Below, piece by piece: positions 10,636 through 21,256 of a stretch of 30,546 bases of DNA (within the stretch, counting starts at the first letter, position 1; every line of letters begins with the position of its first letter). Below the pieces are notes generated by a model. It worked only from the letters and a program-made list of their open reading frames with translations. It was not told where the DNA came from and did no database searches. Location of the stretch: positions 1 to 30,546 of the forward strand of contig NW_022204614.1 in assembly GCF_008831285.2 (NCBI RefSeq). The letters run 5' to 3'. The position numbers and the translations under genes were made by a program. This DNA comes from Nymphaea colorata (Eukaryota > Streptophyta > Magnoliopsida > Nymphaeales > Nymphaeaceae).

Positions 10636-10998
10636 ATGATCAGTTTGAAAACTGCTCTGTTGGTACTTGCAAGCACAGCCATTGTTCTCTCCATTGACTA
10701 GTTCAAAAACCCTCATGAGATGGTCGCTTGCATACACACTTGTGAAGGTCCTATCAGTGCGTGCCTCAAAGTGCATGATTCTGCTTGTGCCATGGCCTAC
10801 ATGCATTGCCACGAGTAAGAGCGATTCCTGACCTGTATTGAGAGCGCAAACAACATCATGATGCAAGATATTGCCAAATGCATGCGTAACGATTGCAAAT
10901 AAGTCGAATTCTCCGAAATGTAGCAGTAGCCTAGGCCCCTCTAGAACAAGGGGAAGAGTTTAAGTTTTTCAAAGACAACCAGCCAGACAGCGTCCTGA
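10636..10998 (+). CDS. Small secreted cysteine-rich protein, unknown
   Basis: The product starts with a clear signal peptide (MISLKTALLVLASTAIVLS, then acidic residues). The mature part has eight cysteines within about 70 residues (CIHTC, ACLK, SACA, MHCH, LTCI, AKCM, NDCK), a pattern of a disulphide-bonded secreted or vesicle protein. The simple frame stops at TGA 10996-10998 after 120 residues. A second coding-looking frame (EEFKFFKDNQPDSVL, EPEDIQIGRKSRKRP) overlaps the end and continues to about 11240; one missing C in the run near 10938 would join the two, and the protein would then overlap the end of the converging gene. No relative is recognised. Confidence 0.65.
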
Positions 10999-11147
10999 CC
11001 CAGGAACCAGAAGATATTCAAATCGGACGCAAGAGCAGAAAGAGGCCGTTGCAACTCCTAGCAACTAGAATGCCCCACCAGGAAACAGATGATGAGGGCA
11101 GCATTGATCCATCCAAGCAAAAACATTAAAATATAGTAACTAAATTA

Positions 11148-12084
11148 TCAGTATTTGGGTTTTTTGTTAAATTTGAGCCGATCTTTCTCTTTACTGCTTT
11201 AAGTCTTCACCTTTCCCGATTTCACATAAAGGGACTCTTTTGAAGAAACTTTCCGTGAAGTTTGGATGGATTTTTGAGGAGTCGCATTACTGCTTGTCTT
11301 TTTATGCTTTGGACGAGAGTAATTGAAGTAATAGTGATGCTGCTTGTATTAGTTGGCTTTTGTACTGCTGATCTTGTCTGGACTCTTTTCGGAACTTCGC
11401 TAGTTTCCATTCAAATTGTGCAAGCTGAGTTTATTCTTCACGTGGTAGCACTTCAGACCATAGTTTTCTTCATTATGGTTGTCGACTATTTAATGGCTTC
11501 GTTTTTGGTATTGTTCAATTTGGTTTTACTATTGGAATCGTGGCTTCGTTTGCTTTTGGGCTTTGGAGGGGATTTATATTCTATTTTATTGAAAGTGATT
11601 TTTGTCTTGGATTTGAGTTGATGTGGTTCGGTTTCTTTGCTATGATTTACGAGCTTCGGGTTTATCTTTTGTCTCAAAAAATTGATCTCTTTTTCTCTAG
11701 CTATCTTCTTATTTTTATGGCGGATCGCCTGGTAAAGAAGCGACTGTATTTGAGGCTTGGGTTGGTCTCGCTTGGACCGATGTGCAATAAGTTTTTTGAC
11801 TTCTTTGGGGATTTCCGTCATTCTGTAATACTTTTTAAAAAGCTGCGGCAGTATGTTGACGGACTGCAGGCTATTGATATATACATCTTTGAGATTTTTT
11901 ATTTTGAACTGCCGGCAGGTGAGTGGAAATGATGAAGATGGAAGGCTTCGACCTGTGGCTTAAGCCATTTGTACTGGAGTAGAATGCGCGTGAAGATGAG
12001 CTTGTTTGGCTCAGACAGGATAACTTTGGATTATATCAGAGTGGTACTGTGCCGGGTCGTAGTCTATTTCCCATTCTTATTCAT
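11148..12084 (-). CDS. Lysine-rich basic protein, unknown
   Basis: ATG at 12082-12084 to TGA at 11148-11150. Two GT-AG introns of 44 nt each (11909-11952 and 11486-11529) leave exactly 283 codons. The product begins with KVILSEPNKLIFTRILLQYK and continues into a strongly basic region with many K-x-K and S-K-R patches and a Tyr/His-rich segment near the end (EYKQHHYYFNYSRPKHKK). No domain is recognised. The first intron is well motivated, because both flanking frames look coding and are offset. The second could instead be one missing base near 11486. The 5' end faces the 12240 gene across about 150 bases. Confidence 0.65.
11486..11529 (-). other. Probable 44-nt intron in the basic-protein gene
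   Basis: GT-AG borders; removal joins SHDSN to IDNHNEENYG in frame and keeps the frame open to TGA 11150. The alternative is one missing base. Confidence 0.5.
11909..11952 (-). other. Probable 44-nt intron in the basic-protein gene
   Basis: GT-AG borders; removal joins QYKWLKPQ to FKIKNLKDVYINS, linking the only usable start to the long downstream frame. Confidence 0.6.
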
Positions 12085-12239
12085 CGACGACCAATAATAA
12101 AAACTACAGCCCTTAAATTCAAATTATTTTCGGGGTTAATCCAATCACAGGGCATAATTTCAACATATTTTCCTTTTCTTTGGAGGGTATTTATGTGTAT
12201 TGATTTATGGATGGAGAATTGATTAATAATTTTAATACA

Positions 12240-13735
12240 ATGGAAGTAGAGCCAGCCGAGAAGCCTCATCTCAACCAGTATCTGGCAGCTTGCTCGGACA
12301 ACATCCCCAGAACTAACTCAATTAAAGCATCTCCGCAATCTTGAAGCAAACCGAACACAATGTGGCCAACAGGATCAATGAAGGCGAACTTTAAATTGTA
12401 CAGCATTCGGATAAAGATAAGGGAAATGTCATGAATAATCTACTCAAAAAACAAGAAATCAACCCCTTTGAAAGCCACTACAAAGGATTCTTTCTGAACT
12501 CAGATCGGTAAAAAAGTCATGAACGACTTGAGATTTTCAAGAAGATTAAAGAAGAGTACTCAAAAGAAAAGACCGCAATAGTCGTGAAGGAAGTAGAAAA
12601 AAAGATCAAGGAATGGACATCGAAGAAACTCGAAATTGAAAAAAAGAAAGAACGATCTAGATAACGAGAGAACAAAATTCAAATTGAGATGATCGAACAT
12701 TTGAAAAGACTTGAAATCGAAAGAAGAGAAGCCGAAAAGGAGAGCAGGAAGTAATAAGTCAAGAATCGACTGAGACTGATGGAGGAAAAAAGAGAAGAAA
12801 GACACATGCTGATGAAATAAAGCTCAATCAGAAGCCTAGACGTCAAGTAGCCAAGATACAAAGAAATGGAGGAGAAATTCAAAGAAATTTAAAACAGAAT
12901 AAAGTAGGAACAGGAAAGGCTTCTTGTGCAGAAGAGGCAATCTATGTTCGTCCAATCAACAGAGATCGAAGAACACAAAAAAAGTATGAGGAAATCTTGA
13001 ACAAAGAGAAGAGGAACGCAAGAACAAACTGAAACTGAAACTCAATCAACTTCAGCTTGAAAATAGAGAATCGTTTAATGCCTTTAGCAACTAGCTCAGG
13101 TAAAGGAAGCAAGAAGAGCTCTCCAAAAGAAAAAGAATGAAATAATTCCAATAAAAAATTAAAAGCGTCATTATTGTCAGGAAAAAACCTGAAAACGAAG
13201 AAAATGAAGAGGATATCGCTATGGAAAAGTATGGATAAGAGCATGGAAAAAGTAAGTAACTCTAAAATCTGACATATAAGCTGAGATAAAGAGCGTTGAA
13301 GGCAAAAAGGTTCGAAGAAGAAAAAGAAAACTGCTCTAAAGCGTGGATGGAAGAAAGCTGGGAAACGACTATCTTAAATCCTTGAAGGAAAAAGATCAAG
13401 ATCTTCTGAACAGCTCTGGACGTCGTTTGAAGCTTACAAGCTCAGCTTCTTTGCCTGCCATAAAGCCAAGCTACAAGAACTATCTTACCGAGGTAAAGAT
13501 AAAGCGAAAGCCCGTGGGTGATGAGATAGAGCAACTGAAGCGTTCTTGCCAAAACCCAAAGGAGGTCTACCAGAAACTAAACTAAAAATCATCGGCGTAC
13601 GAGGAGAGCATGATGAAGAAGATAAACGAGCTGAAGAAGATTAACAAGTATGACTAGTCCGTGGTGAAGGAGAGCGAAATAGATGAGCTCTATTCAAGGT
13701 ATATCAAGATGCGTCTGGCCTGCATTGATCCATGA
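12240..13735 (+). CDS. Coiled-coil protein, unknown
   Basis: A Lys/Glu/Arg-rich protein of about 500 residues, largely alpha-helical coiled coil (for example the stretch 12580-12780 with IKEWTSKKLEIEKKKE). It ends in a segment with SGRRLKLTSSASLPAIKPSYKN-type composition and TGA at 13733-13735. The chosen ATG at 12240 follows the AT-rich string GATTAATAAT (12221-12230); an in-frame ATG at 12207 is also possible. Frame breaks occur near 12325, 12980-13010 and 13340. The first and last look like single missing bases. The middle one could be a 25- or 28-nt intron starting at 12984 or two missing bases. No enzyme or targeting motif is visible. Confidence 0.7.
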
Positions 13736-13908
13736 TTGATTTCTTTTGATTAATAATTTTACATTCCCAAAATTCTCTCTTTTTATTGACTTTTTTGCCT
13801 TAACGACTTATCGTAACAAAACAATGAGTGGGTTATAACTTTTTCCATCTTGCTTGAATGAATAAAAAAGCAAATATAAGGATTTAATAGAATGCATAAT
13901 AAAATTAA
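13736..13908. promoter_or_regulatory. AT-rich spacer upstream of the 13909 gene
   Basis: A 173-base AT-rich gap between tandem genes. It holds a copy of GATTAATAAT (13748-13757), a string also present just before the start codons at 12240 and 22457. Confidence 0.35.
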
Positions 13909-14885
13909 ATGTCAGTGTTCGTGAAGGGGAAGGATATTAATTATAACTAAGTTCCCTATTATCGAGCCAATCCCTACGCTCAGCAGGGCTACCTGCCTTC
14001 AAACGCATTAAAAAATCGAAAACAGCCAGATTTTCACTCGGAAATCCCCCAAGGAATCGAATACTTTGACACTTCCGCAAAAAACATTTTACAGATATCG
14101 CAATCAAATCCTCCATCAGCCAGCAAAATCTATTGTCCAATCCCGAACGCTACCCCTACGAAAACTCACTCGCCAACGACATTAACTACCTCCGCAATCT
14201 CAGCACCATCGATATCGAAGGCGCCAACGCCAACTCCAAGAAGAGCATGGGAGTCAAGTACCGCATCAAAGCACAGGAAGAACTCATGAGGAGGAACGCC
14301 CCCATCATACGCCTATTCTCTACTCTGGCACCAGCGAGGAGGAGCTTAGAAGAAAAATAGCTATGGAGCAAGCGAGAGAGTCAACAGCCGAGAAAGCACC
14401 TTCAAATCCAATCAGAGAATCTTCAAATCGGAAAAGAAACTGCCTCCGCCTGATTTCTACCATCGAAACCCCTACACGTAGCGAAAGGATGAGGGCATCC
14501 AATACGATCTCGACCAATAGCTTGAAAAGGCAATAATTGATCACAGATACGATAAATAGGAAGAGCGAAGGCCAAACTCCAACGATTCGGATTTGATACC
14601 CCGGACAATTGACAGTAAGGGACAGCAAGATTTCCACTTCGACAGAGCGAAGTGGCCTCCAACGGCAGCCTCGGTAGTAATTTTCTGCTTCCTTCGTAGG
14701 CTGCAAACCCCGAGATCAAGCTGATTTTCTAAAAAGAGAAAAATAACATCTAGAAGGATATCGTAAAAAAACAGTTTCGCAACCAGCATCGTTTGCTGAA
14801 CCCGACGAACCTTTCCTACGAGGGCAGCATCGTCAGGAACTCTGGCATTTTGGCGAGCCTGGGCAAGAATCTGGCGAACGGTTGA
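13909..14885 (+). CDS. Unknown hydrophilic protein
   Basis: About 317 residues, from MSVFVKGKDINYNEVPYYRA to TGA 14883-14885. The middle has SGTSEEELRRKIAMEQARE and KKLPPPDFYHRNPYTERKDE, and the C terminus runs EKDIVKKQFRNQHRLLNPTN and on to SLGKNLANG. No domain is recognised. The reading needs one intron (14674-14699, 26 nt, or 23 nt starting at 14677) and three single missing bases, near 14077 (run of A), 14301 (run of C) and 14417. With these the length is an exact multiple of three. The Pro/Tyr/Arg-rich character could fit a ciliary or structural protein, but that is a guess. Confidence 0.68.
14674..14699 (+). other. 26-nt (or 23-nt) intron
   Basis: Two GTA donors three bases apart share one TAG acceptor. 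Either choice keeps the frame and joins the two coding halves; the sequence alone cannot decide between them. Confidence 0.65.
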
Positions 14886-15059
14886 AAAATGATCTTTCTA
14901 TTCTGATGGCATTCCAAATCGAAAGCGGCCTCGAGGCGGAAGCAATTGGGCAGCCATTAATTTTATTGTGAGGTGAGGAATAGGCAGGAGGGAGTTCAGA
15001 TAATCCGTTGCACTATTCTTATAAAAATTATACTATTATTCATCTATATACAGCTATTG

Positions 15060-16533
15060 ATGTCCACGGATCGACGTCTTTGGTCACCTTAAGTACCCCC
15101 TTCCACCACCTAGGAGGACCAGCAGATCGTACGATTGGTCTCGAAGTACGGCACCAAGAAGTGGCCACTAATTTCTGAAAAACTTTGCGCGGAGACCGAG
15201 TTTGAAAGGACGGGGAAGCAGTGCAGGGAGAGGTATTTGAGGTCCAATAAAGATGGTACAACCACCTAAACCCCGAAATCAACAACAGCTTCTGGAGCCA
15301 GCAGGACGAACGACGACTCTTCGAAGCGCACAAACTGCACGGCAACAAGTGGAAGGCCATCTCCAAGGAGTTCGTCGGCAGGTACCGCCCCCCTAACCAA
15401 GGACTGACAATTCCATCAAGAACCACTTCTACTCCACCATCCGACGCTGCCTGCGCAGGATCAACAAGTTCCAGGGCGAGAAAAATAGCACCCTAAAAAT
15501 GCGAAATATTAAACCATACGTTTTGTCCAAAATCTTGGCGGACAGGAGTAGCTTAGCCCCTACATAGACCTCACCGAGACCATCCTGGAAATGGGGAAGA
15601 TAAAGCCAACAAAAGCAAACGGTAGTATAACCCAGAATACTTTCACGAGTTCAACCAAATGATCGAGAAACTCTATGAAATCAACAAGGAATACGAACTC
15701 GTGAAAGCCCAAAAGAAGTCCTCGTCCTCAATCCCCGCCAAGGATAGCGCCGCATCCGAAGAAGACGAAGAACAGGGCGAAATGGAACCGGAACCGTAGG
15801 AAAAGAGCGAATCCGCCAAGAGCGAAGGATTCAAGGCCTCGCTGGAGAAGATTTAGGATATAAGTCCCAGCAAGCGGAAAACGGCGCGGATTCGCAATCT
15901 CCTAGGAAGCGGAACAAAAAACCCAAAAAGCGAGTCCTCATCAATCCGCCCACCTTCCCCCAAGAGGTCCTCTTCAAGGAGCAGCCCACCATCCGCATCA
16001 TCGACTCCTCTTCCACCCGCCGCTACCGACGCCCAATCAACTACATGAAGCTCAACGAAGGCATCCTTTGCGAGTCAGAACGGCCAGAAGTGGACGAAAC
16101 CAACTACGAGAGCGATCTCAGCAAAAAGAGGCTCTAGCATGCCACCTTCGACCCCTTCAGCCTGGAGGAAAAGCCAGACCAGCACAACTTGGAAGAGATC
16201 TAGGAAGAGGAAGAGAAGTCCAACGAGAAGGACAACCTCAACCTCATCTTCAGCCAAGATTTCTTAGAGCTAAAACCGCTCTGCAGTTTCAATATATGCA
16301 ATCCCAGCCCTTCCTATCGGCAGGCATCATCCCACCTGGACGACCTCGTCATCATAGGGACCCACCTGAAGCTCCTGCCCTCCCAGAACCACCTGTCTGA
16401 GCTCAACGACGCTTCGGACAAGGAGAGGAAGAAAAGCTAGGAGGAGTTTATCGAGGAGATCCTGTAGATAAACTTTGACCCCGACGAGGCCTTCAAGGAG
16501 GAGGCTGAGGAGTAGGAGGAAGAGAATAGCTGA
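15060..16533 (+). CDS. R2R3-type Myb DNA-binding protein
   Basis: After removal of introns at 15093-15113 (21 nt), 15233-15252 and 15382-15401 (20 nt each) the N terminus reads LWSPEEDQQIVRLVSKYG, GKQCRERWYNHLNP, then FWSQQDERRLFEAHKLHGNKW and GRTDNSIKNHFYSTIRR. These are two complete Myb repeats with the expected Trp, Glu-Asp and R-x-x-N-x-I-K-N-H recognition motifs, so it is a nuclear transcription regulator. The first Glu of EED is TAA (15090-15092). A basic patch PRKRNKKPKKR (about 15899-15931) is a likely nuclear localisation signal, and the C terminus is very acidic, as in activation regions. About 471 residues. Three frame breaks remain, near 15556, 15631 and 15884, each one missing base; the one near 15631 might be a 14-nt intron. 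The stop is 48 bases from the converging USP gene. Confidence 0.92.
15093..15113 (+). other. 21-nt GT-AG intron in the Myb gene
   Basis: Its length is a multiple of three, so the frame stays open either way, but only splicing restores the W-S-P-E-E-D motif of the first Myb repeat. Confidence 0.85.
15233..15252 (+). other. 20-nt GT-AG intron in the Myb gene
   Basis: Splicing restores QCRERWYNHLNP, the end of the first Myb repeat, across a split Arg codon. The acceptor is AAAG rather than the usual TTAG or TAG. Confidence 0.93.
15382..15401 (+). other. 20-nt GT-AG intron in the Myb gene
   Basis: Splicing restores GRTDNSIKNHF, the recognition helix of the second Myb repeat. This intron is C-rich, unlike the other 20-nt introns. 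Confidence 0.93.
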
Positions 16534-16581
16534 TAATTTATTACTACTGCTTACCACAATGCTGACTATAAGTGGTAAATA

Positions 16582-18144
16582 TCATCCGAGCTTGCGCTTC
16601 TTTTGCATGATGGTCTCGTACTTGCGCAGGTTGTACAGCTGCCGTTGGGTGCGGTTGTGGGGACGGTTTTATGGCATCTTGGCGTTCAGGTTCAGCATCT
16701 TGGCATCGTGCGCATGATGAGCTCCTGGTGGGGCATGTCATGCTCGATTTCCTCTTTGCTTCTCCTTCGCTTGAGACCGTTAGGCACCACCATCTACTCT
16801 TAATCTTCTATTCCTCTCTCTCGGCTGCCTTGTCCTTGGACTAATCGCTCCAGTCTCCATGCTTTGCCTCCTTTTGATTGTCCTAATCGGCAAAGGCAGA
16901 GCTAATGTGGTTTTTGTTTCGCTGCTGGCTTGTTTTTAGCTCATTTAAAGAATCATCCGCTTGAATTCTTCAGCCTTACTTTCCTTAGGCTTGCTGGCGG
17001 TCGGCAGCTCTGGCGCTTTCTCTTTCTATTGCTGTTTCTTCTACTTATGTTATTAATGCTTCGTTTCTTTCACTTAGGCACATGGTTGGCAACTACTTCA
17101 GCTCCGTTGATCTGGTTGACTGGTTTTTTGCTCTCCTCTTCGAAGGTTTTCTCGTAAAATAGCAAATAAGCGTTTTGGCTCAGCACTGACTCCTGACTAC
17201 ACTTGGAAACGTATCCATCATCCATCTACCTAATCCCAAGGTTACTTTATACCAATCTCGCCCACTCGCACAAAGGCGTAGTAGTGACCACTATAGGAAG
17301 ACCCGCCGGCATGCACCACGATGGCATACAGATTCATGATTGCCTTATGCGGTGTTTCCAGGAACTTACCGAGATCGATGGCGAGGGGAAACTGTATAAA
17401 CTTGCCAATCTTTCGAAGCGAGTTGGTGAATCTTTTGAGCTGGAAGGTGGCAACTTCAGGGACGGTATCGAGGAGGAATCGTTTGCGAGCATTTGATCGG
17501 ACCTTGCAGTGCTCGCAAAGGTACTTGTTATTGCCTTCGAGCTTATCGACTGCGAAGAAGCTGTTGATCCCTTCGAGCAGCGTGTTGGAACGTTGACATT
17601 CCTAACCCTTTATCCAGATTTCGTACGATATTAAAGTCGTAGTAGCGCTCAGTTGTTATAGATTTATTGTTACAGTTCAAACAGTCCACACAAGTCTTCA
17701 TTATCCCTCCGAACACCCCAAACACCCGCGACGCCCTGATCCGCCCCTCGTGCGCCTACTTCGCGTCCTTCTCCTTTCCCGCCTTACCAGTCTCTGCCTC
17801 CTGCATGCCCTCGACCAGATACCGCAGGAACTCGTGGGAATCCTCTTGGCGGCCTAGTTTGAACTACATAGTGAGAGTTTTACCTTTTTGAATATGGACT
17901 TGAGGTGGTTGATCATGGAGTTGGGCGCGTAGCGTTTGGCCTGTCGCGTGGCTGCGTATACGGTTTCCATTTCGCAGAAGCAGCACCACTGGCGTTGCTG
18001 TTTGAGTTTGCAGGTGTGGGAATGTTGGTGGTGGGTGAGGATGGTGGCAAGTGCGCGGGTGTGCAGGATGCTCTGGAGAGTGGCGTTGAAGAAGCAAGTG
18101 TTGCCCAGGTTGTCAAGGCCGCCCCCGATGGTCAGCTGGCTCAT
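16582..18144 (-). CDS. Ubiquitin-specific protease (USP family deubiquitinase)
   Basis: The enzyme removes ubiquitin from proteins. The Cys box reads GLDNLGNTCFFNATLQ near the N terminus, followed by the conserved FKLGRQEDSHEFLRYL after a 20-nt intron (17864-17883). A zinc-binding part follows with CVDCLNC and KYLCEHCK. The His box is AGGSSYSGHYYAFVR, and splicing of 17226-17245 gives WYKMDDGYV with the last catalytic residue, then NAYLLFYEK. A 25-nt intron (17602-17626) is needed between them. All catalytic elements are present. The C-terminal third is Lys/Arg-rich (KRRRSKEEIEHD, QKKRKLG at the end), like the tails of nuclear or nucleolar USPs such as USP36/USP42. One missing base lies near 17256 and more breaks occur in the tail. 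An upstream in-frame ATG (18192) could add 16 residues. Confidence 0.93.
17226..17245 (-). other. 20-nt GT-AG intron in the USP gene
   Basis: Splicing gives WYKMDDGYV, the canonical end of the USP catalytic domain. Confidence 0.9.
17602..17626 (-). other. 25-nt GT-AG intron in the USP gene
   Basis: Splicing joins YYDFNI to ECQRSNTLLEGINSFF and keeps the finger region in frame with KYLCEHCK. Confidence 0.85.
17864..17883 (-). other. 20-nt GT-AG intron in the USP gene
   Basis: Splicing restores the F-x-x-G-R-Q-E-D-S-H-E-F motif in frame with the Cys box. Confidence 0.92.
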
Positions 18145-18396
18145 GTTGAAGGAATAACCAAATTGATAGATAATAGTCGCCCCCAAATGCACATCACCAA
18201 CTGCCGCACCACCGCATAAACAATCAAACCAAACTTAAAACTCACCCATCGCCCTTCCCATCCCTCCTGAAAACTTGCTCCTTCCTCATATCTCAATATC
18301 CATTATTTTTGTATTGAAAATGCAGGGGTGATGAGTGTTTTGATTCATTGCCGATGCTCACAACTAAAATGAATAAATTGATTTGATAATTAATTG
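18145..18396. promoter_or_regulatory. Divergent spacer between USP and RRM-protein genes
   Basis: About 250 bases between two outward-pointing genes. The half next to the USP gene is GC-moderate and could hold a short extra 5' exon; the other half is AT-rich up to the ATG at 18397. No defined element is visible. Confidence 0.4.
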
Positions 18397-21204
18397 ATGA
18401 TTCTGCTAAGGAGCCGCCTCCTACGCTTTTTCCACTTCGCCAAGCCTTCCCTTTCCTCCATCAAATCTCGCGCCGACCTCGAGGCAATCATGCAGAAGCG
18501 CCTTCTCAGAAACATCGCTGAAGTCAACACCCAAAGACTCTAGCATTACTCCTTCACCGCCTCAGTCCAGAAAGGCCTTCAACTTTCCGAAACAGCAGCC
18601 CGTGAAGTCGAGGAGCGCACGATTCAACTTAGCGTCATTGATCCATCCTCACACCACCATCAGACCGTTGAGGCGCGCATCAACCAGTCCCTCGATAAGC
18701 TGGACCTAGGGGGGTTCAATTTGTCCCTCCCGTTAGCGTCTCCCAACAAGACTCTCCACCACTTCTCGTAGCAAAGAGGAGCGCCCAACTTCGAAGAGCT
18801 GCAGGAGTATGACTGCAACGAACGCACGCTCCACATCTTTAACCTGCCTGACAACATCAACGAGCAAGATATCCAGGCCACCCTCAGGGCCACTGAAGCC
18901 AAAATTAGCTTCAAATACTGCATCCTGGGCCTTCCCGCCTATGCTCGCGTCCAGTTCCAAACCCCTGAAGACCTTCAAGCCTGCCTATAAAAGCTTCCCG
19001 CCCGCAAAATCTCGTTCGGAGAAAGAACTGCAGTTGTGAGGGGACCGGAAGAGGCGGAAAAGTTGCGACTCGGCTACAGGAGACTGGTCGTGCCTCTCGA
19101 GGAAGACAGCCAGCTGGAAGAATACGCAGTAGAGTTCAGCAAGTATGGACGCGTGCTCCACATCGATTGGCCTTTGGAGGCGTCTCTCAATCCCACTCTT
19201 AGCGAAGTAAAGGACTTCTACCGTAATAGCACTGAGCTGGTCCGCATCAACCAAATCCACAGAGACGGTACAATCTAGTCTGAGTATTACCCGGCTGTGA
19301 ATGCGTGGGAGCCAGGAGAGGATGAGAGAGGAGAGGAAAATCTTATCGAGCGTGCCGAAAGACTGAAGGAAAGCTATGAGCACAGAACCCGCTTTGCTCG
19401 CAATGTCAATGTGCATGTAGGCAAAGAACATCAGCTGTCCTTAGCCAACCGTGGCTATTGCGTGTGACTTACTCGACCTATGAAGAGTGCCAAAGTCTTT
19501 ACTTCACGCATGGAGCGGAGAACAAGATTGGGCTGGTAGGAGAAAAGCTAGATTTCGAGTTCGATCCCTATTCAAAAAGTACTCCTGCGCCAAATCGATA
19601 ATGAGTATTTGGCTGGTAAAAAAGCAGTTTTAGCTGAAAAAAAGCAGCATTAAAAGGATTACATTGATCCTATTAAGGAAGGAATATAAAATCTCGCTTT
19701 CCACTACCCAGATCCCAAACATACCACACAACTACAAGGCTCCTGACGATCTTAACTTACTTTAAAAAATCTTCAACAGAATTTGCTACACCGAACTTTC
19801 ACAAGGCAAATAAGTCACCAGCTATTTCCTTAAAGACTATAAGACCGGAAACGCCTTCCAGAAATGGCAAGAGCATCTCGATAAGTACCAAAACCTCAAG
19901 ACCAAAGTCAACCGCAAGACCTTTGATGAGCTTGCCGAAATCGACTCTTCGGCAGAGTGCTTCCCAAGGACCAAAACATCGAACGCTTTATTGTGGAGGA
20001 CCCAAAGGTAAGAAAAAGCATAGAGAATGAGCTTGTAGAGGAGTACAACTTGCTCACAAACCACAGGAAGTGATGGCGCGCAACAAGTTCTACCGACGCC
20101 AGCAGGATCGTAACAACAGAATCGCCAACGAGGCAGAAGGATACAACATCCCAGAGGAGGCTGTTGAGGAAGCGCCTGAGGAGATGGAGGCTGCAGCTGA
20201 CGATGGCGAGAACATCGGCAAGGCCGCCTTTTCCACCCAAAGGCCAGCTTTCCTCTATAGAAAACGTAATGCAGAGGAGGAGCTCATTTCCAGTACCGAT
20301 ATCAGCAGTTCGTCCGCAGCACTATCTATGAGTATATGGGAGTTTTCCATGATAAGGAAATCGAAGAAGTAGCGGAGTTTAGAACTTCACTGATCAACCC
20401 ACAGTCGCTTCGCTGGAGAGACGGAAGCAGCTATTTCACTGAGGAAGAAGTCGAAGGAGCGTTGCAGTTCAGGAGAGACTTTGCCCGTGCCCAGCAGGAG
20501 TACGAGGACTATATCTATGGCAGTGAGTATGTGCGTTCCAGCGGACTCAATGTGGATAACGTCAATGCCAACCGTGTCAAGCTCCAAGAAGCTGCAGTGC
20601 AGCATCTCACCGATGTGGGATTGGTCTAAACTGCACGCAAAGTCATCGGATAAAACTTGCAGCAAAAGGCTGATGTGCTCAACGCCCAGCTCGCATAGTT
20701 CGGAGAGGAATATCGCATTGAGGAAACATAAAGCGAACAGCTTTTGCTGAAGGTTCGCAAATTGGAGAGCCTCTTCCCTTGACCGTGTCAGTCACCTCTA
20801 GAACTTCATCGCTGAGCATGGCGAAGGCGTTACGACTGACAGTCTGCCATCTTCGAAAAGCATTACCAGCAAATGCAAAATAACGGACCCATTCCAGACG
20901 AAGTCAGTGATGCATTTGGAGTCTAGCGTGGACTTCGTTTGAGTGACCTCCTTGCCAAGGTGGGCCTAATACAAATCTTCAAAAAAGGTAAAACCCATTT
21001 AACGTAGATTTGTAAATGGCAGAAAGGGCTAAGACGTACACTCCTAGCGAGTTGAAGCAGGACATTAACAACCAAATCAAATTAGAACGTTCTCGGCGTC
21101 ACCACCGCAAGGTGAACAGTAACGACTTCGCGAAGGACCCTTCGGAGATTTACGCCAAGGACAGATAGGGATACTACAAGGTATCCCGCTATCGGCAGAT
21201 CTGA
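18397..21204 (+). CDS. Large RRM-like protein, probably mitochondrial
   Basis: About 930 residues. The N terminus (MILLRSRLLRFFHFAKPSLS) is Arg-rich, hydrophobic and free of acids, as in mitochondrial presequences. Two RNA-recognition-like folds follow: ERTLHIFNLPDNINEQDIQ with YARVQFQTPEDLQACLEKL (about 18800-19000), and YRRLVVPLEEDSQ with GYCVVTYSTYEECQSLYF (about 19075-19490). The rest is helical and acidic (EEAVEEAPEEMEAAADDGEN), with a basic C terminus (LERSRRHHRKVN). A 20-nt intron (20988-21007) lets the frame reach TGA 21202-21204. Breaks that act like single missing bases lie near 19463, 19572, 19727, 19945, 20068, 20296, 20780 and 20850. An RNA-binding role in the mitochondrion, perhaps with the ribosome, is inferred from composition and the folds, not from a recognised family. 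Confidence 0.7.
20988..21007 (+). other. 20-nt GT-AG intron in the RRM-protein gene
   Basis: Splicing joins LIQIFKK to DLEMAERAKTYTPSELKQD. The unspliced frame stops early. Confidence 0.88.
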
Positions 21205-21256
21205 TCATTAACCCAATCGATTACTTCAAAATGCACCCCGTTACGCATAATATATT

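Noticed and set aside
10900-10940. 44-nt intron in the secreted Cys-rich gene (10889-10932)
   Set aside because: It would remove the last conserved-looking cysteine; a missing C in the C run explains the break more simply.
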